From positions 682,001 through 746,000 of the forward strand of contig NZ_AP014624.1 of NCBI RefSeq assembly GCF_000829375.1: 64,000 nt of DNA. The letters are read 5' to 3'. Each line of letters starts with the position of its first letter. Positions within the stretch are counted from its first letter, which is position 1. A program made the translations under genes and the position numbers. The stretch comes from Chryseobacterium sp. StRB126. GTDB lineage: Bacteria; Bacteroidota; Bacteroidia; Flavobacteriales; Weeksellaceae. The notes under the pieces are model-generated. The model was not told the origin of the DNA. It saw only the letters and a program-made list of their open reading frames with translations, and did no database searches. Shown in pieces: positions 33,625-42,545 of this stretch.

Positions 33625-33776
33625 TGGACTCTTCATTAATTTTTCAATATGTACTGATTGCATTAATCGTAGCATTTGCATGCTACTCTTTATTAAAGGT
33701 ACTCAAAAAGAATTTTGCCCCTAATAAATTCAATTCCAAAAGAACGGGGTGTGATAAAGATTGTGGCTGTTCTTAA
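33624..33776 (+). CDS. FeoB-associated Cys-rich membrane protein
   Basis: This 50-residue protein starts at the ATG that overlaps the feoB stop (TAATG). It has one membrane segment (about residues 5-27: LIFQYVLIALIVAFACYSLL) and a cytoplasmic tail ending GCDKDCGCS, with three closely spaced cysteines. Proteins of this type follow feoB in many bacteria, filling the position of FeoC, and may bind iron or sense redox state. The gene is too short for many gene callers. Confidence 0.85.
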   Translation: MDSSLIFQYVLIALIVAFACYSLLKVLKKNFAPNKFNSKRTGCDKDCGCS

Positions 33777-33842
33777 CATAGATTTCAACGGATAATTAAA
33801 AAAAATGTAGTAATTTCATTTTTTTAATTTAAAATATTCAGG

Positions 33843-34856
33843 TTGAGTCTTATAAGGATAGGAGTTGTTGTAGTGTTTTCTATGTTGGCTATTCGGGTCA
33901 GTGCACAAACAGATACAACAAATATTAAATCTTATGCGGATCAGGTGATGATTCGCGCCAATCTTGATACTAATCTTGAAAGCTTTGTTTTTACGGAAGA
34001 TGAAGATGGAAATCAAAAACAACAGATCTTCTCCATCAACAATAAGACAAAAGTCTCCCTATCTGTTGATTATAGGATTATAAGTGCCACTTTATCATTT
34101 GCACCCAAATTTTTTTCAGGGAATAACGACAATGATCTGAAAGGAAGCAGTTCTTATACAGACTTCAGCATTAGATTTTTCCCCAAAAGATTTATTCAAA
34201 CCCTTTATTATAAAAATGTAAAAGGCTTCTACATTGAAAATATGAAAGAGGTCTTTCCGGCTTGGAAGGATGGCGATCCTTATACACAATTTCCTGACTT
34301 AAGGGTGCAAAGCTTTGGCGGTTCTACGTCTTATATTCTTAATAAAAATTTTTCCGCAAGAAGCATCTACACCCAGGGTGAATGGCAAAAGAAGAGTAGT
34401 GGCAGCTGGATTCCGTTTCTCGACTATGATCTAACCATTTTTAGAAATAAAGTAGAAGGGCGGAATCTAAAAGAAACTCAATATAAAATTGGAGCCAATA
34501 TGGGCTATTTCTACAATTGGGTACTTGGAAAAAATGTAAATATTGCCCCTTATTTGGCACTTGGATTGGGTGGAAAATTTTCAACATATCAAAATGTTCA
34601 AGGTGATGGCACAAGAACAAATGCCCAATATCTTACCTTAAGAATGGAAGGCGGCCTGCACGTAGGATACAATACAGACAGATTTCTGTTTGGCGGGAAA
34701 ATGAATTTCAGCGCGTATGCCTATAATCAGACGAGAAACCAGCTGGTACAAAATAACAGTGTGTACGGTTTGCTATACATTGGTTATCGTTTTGCACCCC
34801 CAAGAGTGGTAGAGAATACGTATGATAAAATTCAAAAAAAGATCCCTGTTTTATAA
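33843..34856 (+). CDS. DUF4421 family outer-membrane protein
   Basis: This 337-residue protein starts at TTG, which gives a signal peptide (VVVVFSMLAIRVSAQ). The mature part is beta-rich with alternating aromatic residues, such as YTDFSIRFFPKRFIQTLYY and YLTLRMEGGLHVGYN, and ends in a strand-like segment LLYIGYRFA. This fits an outer-membrane barrel of the DUF4421 family. The ligand is unknown. It stands between the feo operon and glmM and probably has its own promoter. Confidence 0.75.
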   Translation: MSLIRIGVVVVFSMLAIRVSAQTDTTNIKSYADQVMIRANLDTNLESFVFTEDEDGNQKQQIFSINNKTKVSLSVDYRIISATLSFAPKFFSGNNDNDLKGSSSYTDFSIRFFPKRFIQTLYYKNVKGFYIENMKEVFPAWKDGDPYTQFPDLRVQSFGGSTSYILNKNFSARSIYTQGEWQKKSSGSWIPFLDYDLTIFRNKVEGRNLKETQYKIGANMGYFYNWVLGKNVNIAPYLALGLGGKFSTYQNVQGDGTRTNAQYLTLRMEGGLHVGYNTDRFLFGGKMNFSAYAYNQTRNQLVQNNSVYGLLYIGYRFAPPRVVENTYDKIQKKIPVL

Positions 34857-34874
34857 GGTGACTGTCTTTTTAAG

Positions 34875-34882
34875 TATCTTTG
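34875..34882 (+). promoter_or_regulatory. -7 promoter element of glmM
   Basis: TATCTTTG matches TAnnTTTG and lies 43 bp before the start codon. Confidence 0.5.
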
Positions 34883-34925
34883 TTTCGCAAAAGTTATTAC
34901 ACTAATCAATTAGAAATAAAACAGA

Positions 34926-36308
34926 ATGTCGTTAATAAAATCTATTTCGGGAATTCGCGGAACCATAGGAGGAAAAGTAAATGATAACTTAACACCTCTT
35001 GACGTGGTAAAATTCGCTTCCGCATTCGGAACATGGCTTCAGAATAATAAAAATAAAAAAGACTTAACCCTTATCATCGGAAGAGATGCTAGAATCTCTG
35101 GCCAGATGGTTTCTTCGCTGGTTACAGCAACATTACAGGGATTAGGTATCAATGTGGTTGATTTAGGTCTTTCTACAACGCCCACCGTTGAAATAATGGT
35201 TCCTGAATTGAAAGCAGACGGAGGAATTATCCTTACCGCATCCCACAATCCAAAACAGTGGAATGCCCTTAAGCTTTTAAACGAAAAAGGAGAATTCATT
35301 ACTGGTGAAAACGGAGCAGAAGTTCTTGCTTTAGCAGAAAGTGAAGATTTCAATTATGCAGAAGTAGACGATCTTGGAAAATATGAAACAAGAGATGATG
35401 CTTTTGATATCCATATTCAGCAGATTCTTGATTTACCCATGGTAGACGCTGAAGCTATTAAAGCTAAAAACTTTAAAGTAGTATTAGATGCTGTAAATTC
35501 TACAGGAGGAATTGCTATTCCAATGTTATTAGATAAATTAGGTTGTGAAACCGTTAAATTATATTGTGAACCAACGGGTCATTTCCCACACAATCCGGAA
35601 CCTTTGAAAGAACATTTGGGAGATATCTGCGAACTGGTTAAAAAAGAGAATGCAGATTTAGGAGTTGTGGTGGATCCGGATGTAGACAGATTAGCCCTGA
35701 TTGATGAAAAAGGAGAAATGTTCGGTGAAGAATATACATTGGTAGCCGTAGCAGATTATCTGTTGAAAAATAAAAATGGTGTAGCTATCTCTAATCTTTC
35801 TTCAAGCCGTGCGTTGAGAGACGTTGCCCAGTCTCATAATTCAGAATACTTTGCAAGTGCGGTAGGAGAAGTAAATGTAGTCACTTTAATGAAAGAGAAA
35901 AACGCTGTAATTGGTGGCGAAGGAAACGGAGGAATTATCTATCCTGATCTTCACTACGGAAGAGATTCTTTAGTAGGGGTCGCGTTATTCCTAACTCATT
36001 TGGCAAAGGAGAATAAAACTGTTTCTGAGCTAAGAGCAGGATATCCAAGCTATTTTATGGGGAAAAAGAAAATAGAACTAACTCCGGAAATTGATGTAGA
36101 TGCTATCCTGAGCAAAATGGAAAAAGAATACGAAAATGAAGAGGTTTCTACCGTTGATGGCGTTAAAATAGACTTTGAAAACAATTGGGTTCACCTTAGA
36201 AAATCCAACACAGAGCCAATCATCAGAATTTATACAGAAGCTAAATCTCAGGAAGAAGCAGATAAGTTGGGAGATGATATTATTGCTAAGATTAAAAGTT
36301 TAATTTAA
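34926..36308 (+). CDS. glmM: Phosphoglucosamine mutase
   Basis: This 460-residue alpha-D-phosphohexomutase has the phosphoserine loop TASHNPKQWNAL (catalytic Ser106), the metal loop DPDVDRLAL (about residues 247-255), the sugar loop GGEGNGGII, and the C-terminal phosphate-binding loop RKSNTEPIIRIYTEA. The GEGNGG form and the length fit GlmM, which converts glucosamine-6-phosphate to glucosamine-1-phosphate for UDP-GlcNAc, peptidoglycan and lipid A. The related phosphomannomutase/phosphoglucomutase group shares these motifs, so substrate assignment is strong but not absolute. Confidence 0.88.
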   Translation: MSLIKSISGIRGTIGGKVNDNLTPLDVVKFASAFGTWLQNNKNKKDLTLIIGRDARISGQMVSSLVTATLQGLGINVVDLGLSTTPTVEIMVPELKADGGIILTASHNPKQWNALKLLNEKGEFITGENGAEVLALAESEDFNYAEVDDLGKYETRDDAFDIHIQQILDLPMVDAEAIKAKNFKVVLDAVNSTGGIAIPMLLDKLGCETVKLYCEPTGHFPHNPEPLKEHLGDICELVKKENADLGVVVDPDVDRLALIDEKGEMFGEEYTLVAVADYLLKNKNGVAISNLSSSRALRDVAQSHNSEYFASAVGEVNVVTLMKEKNAVIGGEGNGGIIYPDLHYGRDSLVGVALFLTHLAKENKTVSELRAGYPSYFMGKKKIELTPEIDVDAILSKMEKEYENEEVSTVDGVKIDFENNWVHLRKSNTEPIIRIYTEAKSQEEADKLGDDIIAKIKSLI

Positions 36309-36317
36309 ATAAATCAT

Positions 36318-36347
36318 AAGAACGGAGCTAATCCGTTCTTTTTTTAT
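36318..36347 (+). terminator. Terminator after glmM
   Basis: AAGAACGGA (36318-36326) pairs with TCCGTTCTT (36332-36340) and runs into TTTTTT. The Crp/Fnr gene starts only a few bases further on, leaving no room for a promoter after it. Confidence 0.8.
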
Positions 36348-36351
36348 ACCC

Positions 36352-36933
36352 ATGTTTGAACATATTAAAAACAGGTTTCCCTTTCCAAAAGAAAAATGGA
36401 GAAAATTTATAGGTAGCTTTGAGCGCATGGAAGTTCCGGCCAAAACTTTGCTTTTGAACGAAGGTGAAGTTTCAAATAATGCCTTCTATCTGGAAAAAGG
36501 AATTGTGAGAGCATGGTATAATAATGATGGTAAGGACGTTACCTTTCAGTTTTTTCTGGAAAACACCATGTTTTCATCCCTCGAAAGCTTTAAAAAAGGG
36601 CTTCCCAGTATGGTTTCTTTTGAAACTGTAGAACCTTGTATTTTATATAAAATTAGAAAACCTGATGTAGAAACATTTCTGGATGAAGTTTACGAGAATC
36701 CTGAACTCAGAACCTTTTTTATGGACGCTCTTTTCGAAAGAATCTTCGATTATATGAAACATTTCTTTTCATTCATAAAAGACACTCCCCAACAGCGTTA
36801 CATCCAGCTTTCACAACAAAAACCTGAAATTATCAAAAGAGTTCCCCAGCATTATATCGCTTCGTATTTAGGAATTACAACAGTACATCTCAGCAGGATA
36901 AAAAGTAAAATATTGAAAGAAAATAATTCTTAG
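36352..36933 (+). CDS. Crp/Fnr family transcriptional regulator
   Basis: This 193-residue protein has a cyclic-nucleotide-binding-type beta domain (residues 20-115, LLLNEGEVSNNAFYLEKGIV) and a C-terminal winged helix (about 130-193) whose recognition helix is YLGITTVHLSRIKSKIL. No FNR-type cysteine cluster is present. The ligand is unknown. The ATG lies only 4 bp after the glmM terminator T run, so transcription comes by read-through or from a promoter inside glmM. A likely target is the divergently spaced quinone oxidoreductase gene downstream, which has a palindrome in its promoter. Confidence 0.9.
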   Translation: MFEHIKNRFPFPKEKWRKFIGSFERMEVPAKTLLLNEGEVSNNAFYLEKGIVRAWYNNDGKDVTFQFFLENTMFSSLESFKKGLPSMVSFETVEPCILYKIRKPDVETFLDEVYENPELRTFFMDALFERIFDYMKHFFSFIKDTPQQRYIQLSQQKPEIIKRVPQHYIASYLGITTVHLSRIKSKILKENNS

Positions 36934-37010
36934 GCAGGAAGATGGATGGCGGAAACAGGAGGTTTCTTCAGTACGATATACAGCTTAAGGTAGATTGTAT
37001 TATGTTTTTT

Positions 37011-37126
37011 TACAACGCAGAATACGCAAAGAATTTTAAAATAATGGCTATAAAATGCTTGCAAAGGCGTTTCACTCAGTTATGATCGCCCTTTGCTGAA
37101 CGAAGTGCCTCTGCGACCGAAAAAAT
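37011..37126 (-). repeat. Dispersed hairpin repeat, family 1, copy 1
   Basis: On the minus strand this reads TCGCAGAGGCACTTCGTTCA, then a variable centre with GCGATCA, then AGTGAAACGCCTTTGC and a tail TTTTATAGCCATTATT. It matches the copy at 55725-55842 almost throughout and the core of the copy at 40021-40148. It is listed as minus because its orientation is opposite to those copies. Confidence 0.7.
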
Positions 37127-37226
37127 AAAGCATAATAATTAAAAATCCTGCGAACCTTGCGTTTTATACTCTATCATTTGTTATTATAGGCTTCAATAAC
37201 TTCCAGCTTCCGATCTCCTACAAACT

Positions 37227-37242
37227 GATAACAAATGTTATC
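37227..37242 (+). promoter_or_regulatory. Candidate Crp/Fnr operator
   Basis: GATAACA (37227-37233) and TGTTATC (37236-37242) are perfect reverse complements with a 2-bp spacer. The site lies 21 bp upstream of the -7 element TAATTTTG, so a bound activator or repressor would sit over the -33 region. Confidence 0.5.
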
Positions 37243-37288
37243 GCGCATAAGCTTTCACCCTCATAATTTTGTATAAAAATTTAAAACA

Positions 37289-38260
37289 ATGAAAGCAGCA
37301 GTCGTATTTGAAAAAGGGAGTACTCCTCAGTATGCCGATTTTCCAGAACCGGAAATATCAAACGAAAACGAAGTATTGGTGATTGTAAAAGCAGCATCTA
37401 TTAAAAATCTTGATAAAGCAAGAGCCAGCGGAAAACATTATTCTACAGGAAATGCAGCCCATCAGCCAGTAATTGTAGGGTCAGACGGAGTAGGCCATCT
37501 TGAAGATGGATCCAAAGTTTATTTTTTCAGTAAAAAAGGAACCGTGGCAGAAAAGGCAATCGCCAATCTGCAAATGATAGTACCTGTTCCTGAAGGCTTG
37601 GATCTCTCTATAGCGGCGGCTCTTCCTAATGCAGTGATGGGATCAGCGATGGCATTAAAATTCAAAGCAGGTATACAGCCCGGAAATGTTGTTCTTGTAA
37701 ATGGAGCTACAGGAATTACGGGAAGAATAGCTGTTCAGATTGCCAAAGTATATGGAGCCTCAAAAATTATTGTTACCGGAAGAAATGAAGAATCCTTGCA
37801 AGCCCTTCTTGAACTTGGAGCCGATGAGGTGGTTTCTCTCCAATTAAATGATGAAGATTTTAAAAAGAAAATAAAGGAAATTCACAGTGAAAGTCCTGTT
37901 GATATCGTTATCGACTACATCTGGGGACACTCTGTAGAAATGATTTTATCAGCATTTAAGGGTGATGGAACATTTTCCCATAAAACGAAACTGATTACAA
38001 TAGGTGGAATGAGTAGTGATATTATCCAATTATCTTCACAAATTCTTAGAGCAACAGATATTCAGATTTCAGGATCGGGGTTGGGAAGCTGGACGAAAGA
38101 AGAATCTGCACTTTTATTTTCCGAAATTATACCCGAAATGTTCCAGGCTGCTGTGGAAGGGAAAATAAAAATAGAAACCGAAAATGTTGATATAAAAAAT
38201 ATCGAAGCGGTGTGGAATGCTGAGACACAAACCGGAAAAAGGCTCGTAGTAAGAATTTAG
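37289..38260 (+). CDS. Zinc-independent alcohol dehydrogenase / quinone oxidoreductase (MDR family)
   Basis: This 323-residue protein has the medium-chain dehydrogenase fold: a GroES-like N-terminal half (residues 1-120) and a Rossmann half with NGATGITGRIAVQIAKVYGA (about 140-160), a variant of AxGxxG, and VTGRNEESLQALLELGADEV. The catalytic and structural zinc cysteines of true alcohol dehydrogenases are absent, which places it with NADPH:quinone oxidoreductases. The substrate is unknown. The adjacent Crp/Fnr gene and the promoter palindrome suggest a regulated pair. Confidence 0.85.
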   Translation: MKAAVVFEKGSTPQYADFPEPEISNENEVLVIVKAASIKNLDKARASGKHYSTGNAAHQPVIVGSDGVGHLEDGSKVYFFSKKGTVAEKAIANLQMIVPVPEGLDLSIAAALPNAVMGSAMALKFKAGIQPGNVVLVNGATGITGRIAVQIAKVYGASKIIVTGRNEESLQALLELGADEVVSLQLNDEDFKKKIKEIHSESPVDIVIDYIWGHSVEMILSAFKGDGTFSHKTKLITIGGMSSDIIQLSSQILRATDIQISGSGLGSWTKEESALLFSEIIPEMFQAAVEGKIKIETENVDIKNIEAVWNAETQTGKRLVVRI

Positions 38261-38469
38261 CCCCAATTTCCATTTTTTTATCCACAATCCTTTTATCGGT
38301 TTTCTTTTTTTACTATTTTTATAATAGAAATTTATGAAATGGAAAATTCAAAAAAAAGTTGCAACTTTGCATAAATATTTGAATATCAGTTTCAGATATA
38401 TTATTAATTAATAAAGTTTGCCGAGGTCTGTAAGTAAATTCAGGCATTGGGCTGACGAAGAGGACACTA

Positions 38470-39852
38470 TTGGAAGAGTATTTTGGAAATGAACTTGTAA
38501 AAAAGTTCGAAGAAATGATGGAAAACAATGACGAATTCTACTTCGATACCGAAGAGCTGGAAGATATCATTGTTTATTATTTGGAGCTTGGTGATTTTAA
38601 TTACGCTGATATGGCTGTTAATTATGGACTGAAGCTTCACCCCAATTCATTAGATATCAAGATCAAAAGACTTGAAATTCTTCTGGAGTGGGAAGAATAT
38701 AATACGGCGAAAGATCTTATTGATGAGCTGAAAGGCTCCTCTATGGAACATACAGACTTTTTAGTTTGCTACGCGAAGTATTATTCGAACCTGGGTAACC
38801 CTAGAAAATCCATTGAAATCTGCAAAAAAGCCCTTACGCTGGAGGAAGAAGAAAATTTCCTTCACAACTTTATTGCGGATGAATATATAAATCTGGGAGA
38901 TCCCTTTAACGCTCTTAAACATTACAGAAAAGCACTTAAAGAAGATCCTTCGGACGAATATTCGTTGGAAAACGCAATGGTGTGTTTCAGTGACCTGAAT
39001 AAGAGTGAGGAGGCGATTGCCTTTCTTAATGAATATTTAGACGAATTCCCTTATTCCGAAACTGCTTGGTTTGAATACGGACAATTCTACTTCAACAGAA
39101 AGAACTTTGATGAAGCCATAAAAGGATATGATTATCTATTGGCTATCAATTCAAATTCTGTAGGCGTATATGCTAATAAAGCAGCTTGTTATGAAGCTTT
39201 AGGACAATACCAGAAAGCCATTGATACTTATGAGGAAATGCTTGAACTGGAATATACCAAAGCATTTACCTTCTATAAAATCGGATTGTGTAATAAAGCA
39301 TTAAAGCAGCCTATTTTGGCTTTAAATTCATTCCAGAAATCATTGAGAGAAGACCCTCAGTTTTATCTGGCGATGATGGAACAGTCTTATTTATACGAAG
39401 AAATGGGCGGAATGTCTGAAGCTCTTCATTTTGCCAAAGAAGCAACACAGCTGAATGAAAATAATCTTGACTATCAAAAAAGATTAGCATTCCTGTTCAT
39501 TGATTCCGGGAAATTTGAAGAAAGTCTTTCCTGTCTTAAAAAGCTGGTAGACGCTGAGCCGTCAAGATTTTATAATTGGTATGCCTACTCAGAAGTTCTG
39601 ATGCTTGTAGGAGAATATGAAGATGCTGTAACTGTCTTAAATGCAGCAATAAAGTATCATGACAGGGCAGAGTTGTATTATCAGTTAAGTAACTGTTTTT
39701 TCAATCTGAAAGATCAGGATAAAGGAATGGAATCACTTCAGAAAGCTTTAGAACTGGATCCGTCTCTGGTAAAGGATATGCAAAAGAAATATCCTTTCAT
39801 CAAAGAAGAAGTAAAAAAGGTGAAGGTGAGTAAAGTGAAGAAAAAGAATTAA
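38470..39852 (+). CDS. TPR repeat protein
   Basis: This 460-residue cytoplasmic protein is made almost entirely of tetratricopeptide repeats; examples are YINLGDPFNALKHYRKALKE (near residue 140), KAACYEALGQYQKAIDTYEE and YQLSNCFFNLKDQDKGMESL. It begins at TTG (MEEYFGNELVKKFEEM); no better upstream start is present in frame. The C terminus is lysine-rich (KKVKVSKVKKKN). TPR proteins scaffold protein complexes, and no enzyme domain is seen. It is a single gene with a terminator. Confidence 0.85.
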   Translation: MEEYFGNELVKKFEEMMENNDEFYFDTEELEDIIVYYLELGDFNYADMAVNYGLKLHPNSLDIKIKRLEILLEWEEYNTAKDLIDELKGSSMEHTDFLVCYAKYYSNLGNPRKSIEICKKALTLEEEENFLHNFIADEYINLGDPFNALKHYRKALKEDPSDEYSLENAMVCFSDLNKSEEAIAFLNEYLDEFPYSETAWFEYGQFYFNRKNFDEAIKGYDYLLAINSNSVGVYANKAACYEALGQYQKAIDTYEEMLELEYTKAFTFYKIGLCNKALKQPILALNSFQKSLREDPQFYLAMMEQSYLYEEMGGMSEALHFAKEATQLNENNLDYQKRLAFLFIDSGKFEESLSCLKKLVDAEPSRFYNWYAYSEVLMLVGEYEDAVTVLNAAIKYHDRAELYYQLSNCFFNLKDQDKGMESLQKALELDPSLVKDMQKKYPFIKEEVKKVKVSKVKKKN

Positions 39853-39875
39853 AATCACTCTAAATAACAGAAAAT

Positions 39876-39899
39876 CCTGCAGAAATGCAGGTTTTTTTT
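39876..39899 (+). terminator. Terminator after the TPR gene
   Basis: CCTGCA (39876-39881) pairs with TGCAGG (39886-39891) around a 4-nt loop and runs into eight T. Confidence 0.75.
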
Positions 39900-40020
39900 A
39901 TTGATATAGAAGGTGTTATAAATCTGAAGCTAAAAGAAAGTTATAAGTCTTCCTTTGACTTTTCCCAACTTAAATGCAATTATTTTTAACGCTAAGAATA
40001 CGCAAAGGAATATAAAGCTG

Positions 40021-40148
40021 TATGGATAGTTTACGTTCGCAAAGGTACTTCGTTCAGCTAAGAAGGTGATCATGGCTAAGTGAAACGCCCTTGTGAACAT
40101 AATTTTTCCATTTTTTTAATCAAATTCTTTGTGAACTCTTCGTTAAAA
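40021..40148 (+). repeat. Dispersed hairpin repeat, family 1, copy 2
   Basis: The core contains GGTACTTCGTTCAGCTAAGA, GTGATCATG and GCTAAGTGAAACGCC, colinear with the copy at 55725. The flanks are less well conserved than in the other two copies. Confidence 0.65.
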
Positions 40149-40239
40149 GAATAGTGAAATAGTTATTAGTAAGTAATCTGTTAATTGTATGACTAATAGT
40201 GGTTTACAATGTTCTTTCTTCCAGTTTCCAGCCTTTAAA

Positions 40240-41118
40240 CTATTTTTTCGGATTGCTTCTTAAAAAGATCAATCCGGCAATAATAATTCCGGCTCCTATA
40301 AATTGCATAATCGTTAGCTTTTCACCATCAATTATTCCCCAGATAATAGCTACAATAGGCATTATAAGAGTAACTGTTGAGGCAAAAAGAGGAGTGGAAA
40401 CTTTTAGTAACCGATAATTCATGGTCATGGCAAGCCCTGTTCCGAAAATGGAAAGTAAGCTTACAAACATCAATCCAAGCATATTACCTTTTGTAAAGCT
40501 GAATTCAGAAAAGAATCCTGTACTGGTAAGAGCAATAATGGAAGGAAAAATTAAGACAAAAGAAAATATAAAAGAAGATAAAACAACGGAAGAAACATCC
40601 ATCAGTTTTGATTTTACTGTTGTTGTACTTACAGCATAGCATAAAGTAGCCAATAGCAGCAACAAAATCGGGATCATCTTCAGTTCGCCACTATCACCGC
40701 CACCAAAAGCCAGAATACAGACTCCTGTAAAGCTTATGAGTGTTCCTATGATTTGTTTCTTGGTGGTTTCAAATTTCCATACCAATCCACCCACAATAAT
40801 GACGAAAATAGGCATCATAGAGTTGATGATTCCTGCAATACTGCTGGAGACCTCCTTTTCTGCAATCGGGAAAAGGAACATAGGAATAAAATTTCCGGTA
40901 AATGCAGCAAGAATAAGCCATTTTAAATGTTTCTTGGGAAAAAGTTTATAATTGGAAATGGCAATCGGAAGCAAAATAATACCAGCTATAAGGACTCTTA
41001 GTGACCCTACCTGGTACGGACTGAAATGATCCAGTGATTTTTTGATCAAAATAAAAGAAGATCCCCAAATAATACTCAGGGTAGCCAGAAGGAGCCATTT
41101 TTCTTTATCTGCGTTCAT
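40240..41118 (-). CDS. EamA/DMT family transporter
   Basis: This 292-residue integral membrane protein has about ten hydrophobic segments in two EamA repeats. The first repeat opens with ATLSIIWGSSFILIKKSLDH, and the second contains FASTVTLIMPIVAIIWGIIDGEKL. The family exports or imports small metabolites; the substrate is unknown. It starts 14 bp inside the end of aat on the same strand, so the two are probably co-transcribed. Confidence 0.9.
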   Translation of the reverse strand: MNADKEKWLLLATLSIIWGSSFILIKKSLDHFSPYQVGSLRVLIAGIILLPIAISNYKLFPKKHLKWLILAAFTGNFIPMFLFPIAEKEVSSSIAGIINSMMPIFVIIVGGLVWKFETTKKQIIGTLISFTGVCILAFGGGDSGELKMIPILLLLLATLCYAVSTTTVKSKLMDVSSVVLSSFIFSFVLIFPSIIALTSTGFFSEFSFTKGNMLGLMFVSLLSIFGTGLAMTMNYRLLKVSTPLFASTVTLIMPIVAIIWGIIDGEKLTIMQFIGAGIIIAGLIFLRSNPKK

Positions 41119-41758
41119 TGTTTTCGTGTAGGATTTTTAAAAATTCTTTTTTAGGAATCATTTTTGCCCCCAGGCTCTCCAGGTGTTCGGTATGAGACTG
41201 ACAGTCAATTAATTCAATCTGATCTTTATTGCTTTCTACAAAGTGAATAAAGCCTGCTTTTGAGGCATTGCTCACTTTCGCAAACATACTCTCACCACAG
41301 AAAACGTTTCCGATCTGTAACCCATAAAAACCACCTACCAGTTCTCCATCCTGCCACACTTCAATACTTCTTGCCAGGCCATATTCATGAAGTTTGATGA
41401 AAGAATTCATCAGTTCATCAGAAAGCCATGTCCCGGATTGTCCTTTGCGTTCGGTTTGCTGACAGTTTTTGATGACTTCTCTGAAGTTTTTATTCTCCGA
41501 AAAAGTAAAAACATCCCTGTTTAATATCTTTCTCATCGATTTTGAAACCTTTATTTCATCAGGAACTAAAATAAATCTCGGATCGGGGCACCACCATAGA
41601 ATTTCCTCTCCCGGGTTGTACCAGGGGAAAATACCCAATTGGTAGGCGAACCAAATACGTTCTATAGACAGATCTCCACCATAGGCAATAAGCCCGTCAT
41701 GTCCATCATACACCTCCGGATCAGGAAATGAAATCTCGTTTTCGTCTAGTCGGACCAT
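41105..41758 (-). CDS. aat: Leucyl/phenylalanyl-tRNA-protein transferase
   Basis: This 217-residue protein has the family hallmarks LIAYGGDLSIERIWFAYQLG, FPWYNPGE, WWCPDPRFILVP, and further FCGESMFAKVSNASKAG. The enzyme adds Leu or Phe from tRNA to N-terminal Arg or Lys of proteins, marking them for ClpAP/ClpS degradation by the N-degron pathway. It lies downstream of the DUF3127 gene and overlaps the transporter gene by 14 bp. Confidence 0.95.
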   Translation of the reverse strand: MVRLDENEISFPDPEVYDGHDGLIAYGGDLSIERIWFAYQLGIFPWYNPGEEILWWCPDPRFILVPDEIKVSKSMRKILNRDVFTFSENKNFREVIKNCQQTERKGQSGTWLSDELMNSFIKLHEYGLARSIEVWQDGELVGGFYGLQIGNVFCGESMFAKVSNASKAGFIHFVESNKDQIELIDCQSHTEHLESLGAKMIPKKEFLKILHENNERR

Positions 41759-41764
41759 TTTTTA

Positions 41765-41798
41765 GCAAAAAAATCCCACTTTTAAGAAAGCAGGATTT
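41765..41798 (-). terminator. Terminator after the DUF3127 gene
   Basis: AAATCC and CTTT (41771-41782) pair with AAAG and GGATTT (41787-41798), with a CA/CA mismatch between. On the minus strand the hairpin is followed by a T run. Confidence 0.7.
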
Positions 41799-41820
41799 AT
41801 ATTTGATTTTAATTCTTTAA

Positions 41821-42198
41821 TTAGAAAGGTAAATCATCATCATCATCTCCGGCAAACGGATTCTCGTTAGAAACAGGAGAAGCTGATTGCTGAGGCATAG
41901 CCTGAGTAGGTTCTGATCCATTATCAAAAACTTTCTCTACTTTCCATCCTGTAATAGAGTTGAAGTATTTAGTTTCACCTTGTGGAGAAACCCATTCTCT
42001 ACCTCTGATGTTGATTCCTATTTTTACGTTTTCACCTTCTTTAAGGTTATCTAATAAACTGATTTTATCAGATAAAAATTCTATGTTTATCGGCTGTGGA
42101 TACTGTTCCTGAGTTAAAATAACCAATTCTCTTTTTTGAAATCCACTTGCAAAAGTTTGAGTTTCAAAAAGTTTCTTTACCGTTCCTTGTAATTCCAT
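41821..42198 (-). CDS. DUF3127 protein (SSB-like)
   Basis: This 125-residue protein starts with an OB-fold-like DUF3127 domain (ELQGTVKKLFETQTFASGFQ, then REWVSPQGETKYFNSITGWK). It ends with a Pro/Gln/Ser linker and an acidic tip DDDDDLPF, like the tail by which single-stranded DNA-binding proteins recruit partners. A role in nucleic-acid binding is likely; the exact role is unknown. It stands alone upstream of the tRNA cluster, reading the other way. Confidence 0.85.
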   Translation of the reverse strand: MELQGTVKKLFETQTFASGFQKRELVILTQEQYPQPINIEFLSDKISLLDNLKEGENVKIGINIRGREWVSPQGETKYFNSITGWKVEKVFDNGSEPTQAMPQQSASPVSNENPFAGDDDDDLPF

Positions 42199-42295
42199 AT
42201 CGTAATTATTAACGTTGTAAAAGTAAGAAAATGAAATGTAATAATAGGTGCCGCAGAAAAAAAATCTAGAAATTTTAATTTTTTTCTAGAAAAAG

Positions 42296-42326
42296 TTTGG
42301 AGGTAAGGGAAATTGTCCTATATTTG
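42296..42326 (+). promoter_or_regulatory. Promoter of the tRNA cluster
   Basis: TTTG (42296-42299) and TATATTTG (42319-42326) are separated by 19 bp, an excellent match to the Bacteroidota vegetative promoter. The first tRNA starts 51 bp downstream. Confidence 0.75.
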
Positions 42327-42377
42327 CACTCACAAAAACGAAGCAAGCTCTTTAAAACTTACAATATTAAAAAACCA

Positions 42378-42459
42378 GCGGATGTGGTGTAATTGGTAGC
42401 CACGCCAGACTTAGGATCTGGTGCCGTGAGGCGTGGGGGTTCGAGTCCCTTCATCCGCA
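42378..42459 (+). tRNA. tRNA-Leu (UAG), copy 1
   Basis: The acceptor stem GCGGATG/CATCCGC, D arm, anticodon loop CTTAGGA (anticodon TAG), long variable arm and T arm GGGGGTTCGAGTCCC are all complete. CCA is not encoded. Confidence 0.95.
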
Positions 42460-42463
42460 CTAT

Positions 42464-42539
42464 GCGAAAATAGCTCAGCTGGTAGAGCACAACCTTGCCA
42501 AGGTTGGGGTCGCGGGTTCGAATCCCGTTTTTCGCTCCA
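42464..42539 (+). tRNA. tRNA-Gly (GCC)
   Basis: The acceptor stem GCGAAAA/TTTTCGC, anticodon stem AACCT/AGGTT with anticodon GCC, and T arm GCGGGTTCGAATCCCG are visible. CCA is encoded at 42537-42539. Confidence 0.93.
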
Positions 42540-42545
42540 CACCAT

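Larger units (their letters stand above)
36934..37288. other. Gene-free region with repeat and operator
   Basis: These 355 bp contain a family 1 dispersed repeat (37011-37126), a perfect 7+7 bp palindrome GATAACA-AA-TGTTATC (37227-37242) and a -7 element TAATTTTG (37264-37271) for the following gene. No coding sequence was seen. Confidence 0.6.
39853..40239. other. Gene-free region with terminator and repeat
   Basis: These 387 bp hold a terminator hairpin (39876-39891) and a family 1 dispersed repeat (40021-40148). The remainder is AT-rich without a recognised gene. Confidence 0.55.

Noticed and set aside
38280..38469. A structured RNA before the TPR gene
   Set aside because: The stretch with GCCGAGGTCTG and GGGCTGACGAAG looks GC-richer than its surroundings, but no known RNA fold or strong hairpin could be drawn.
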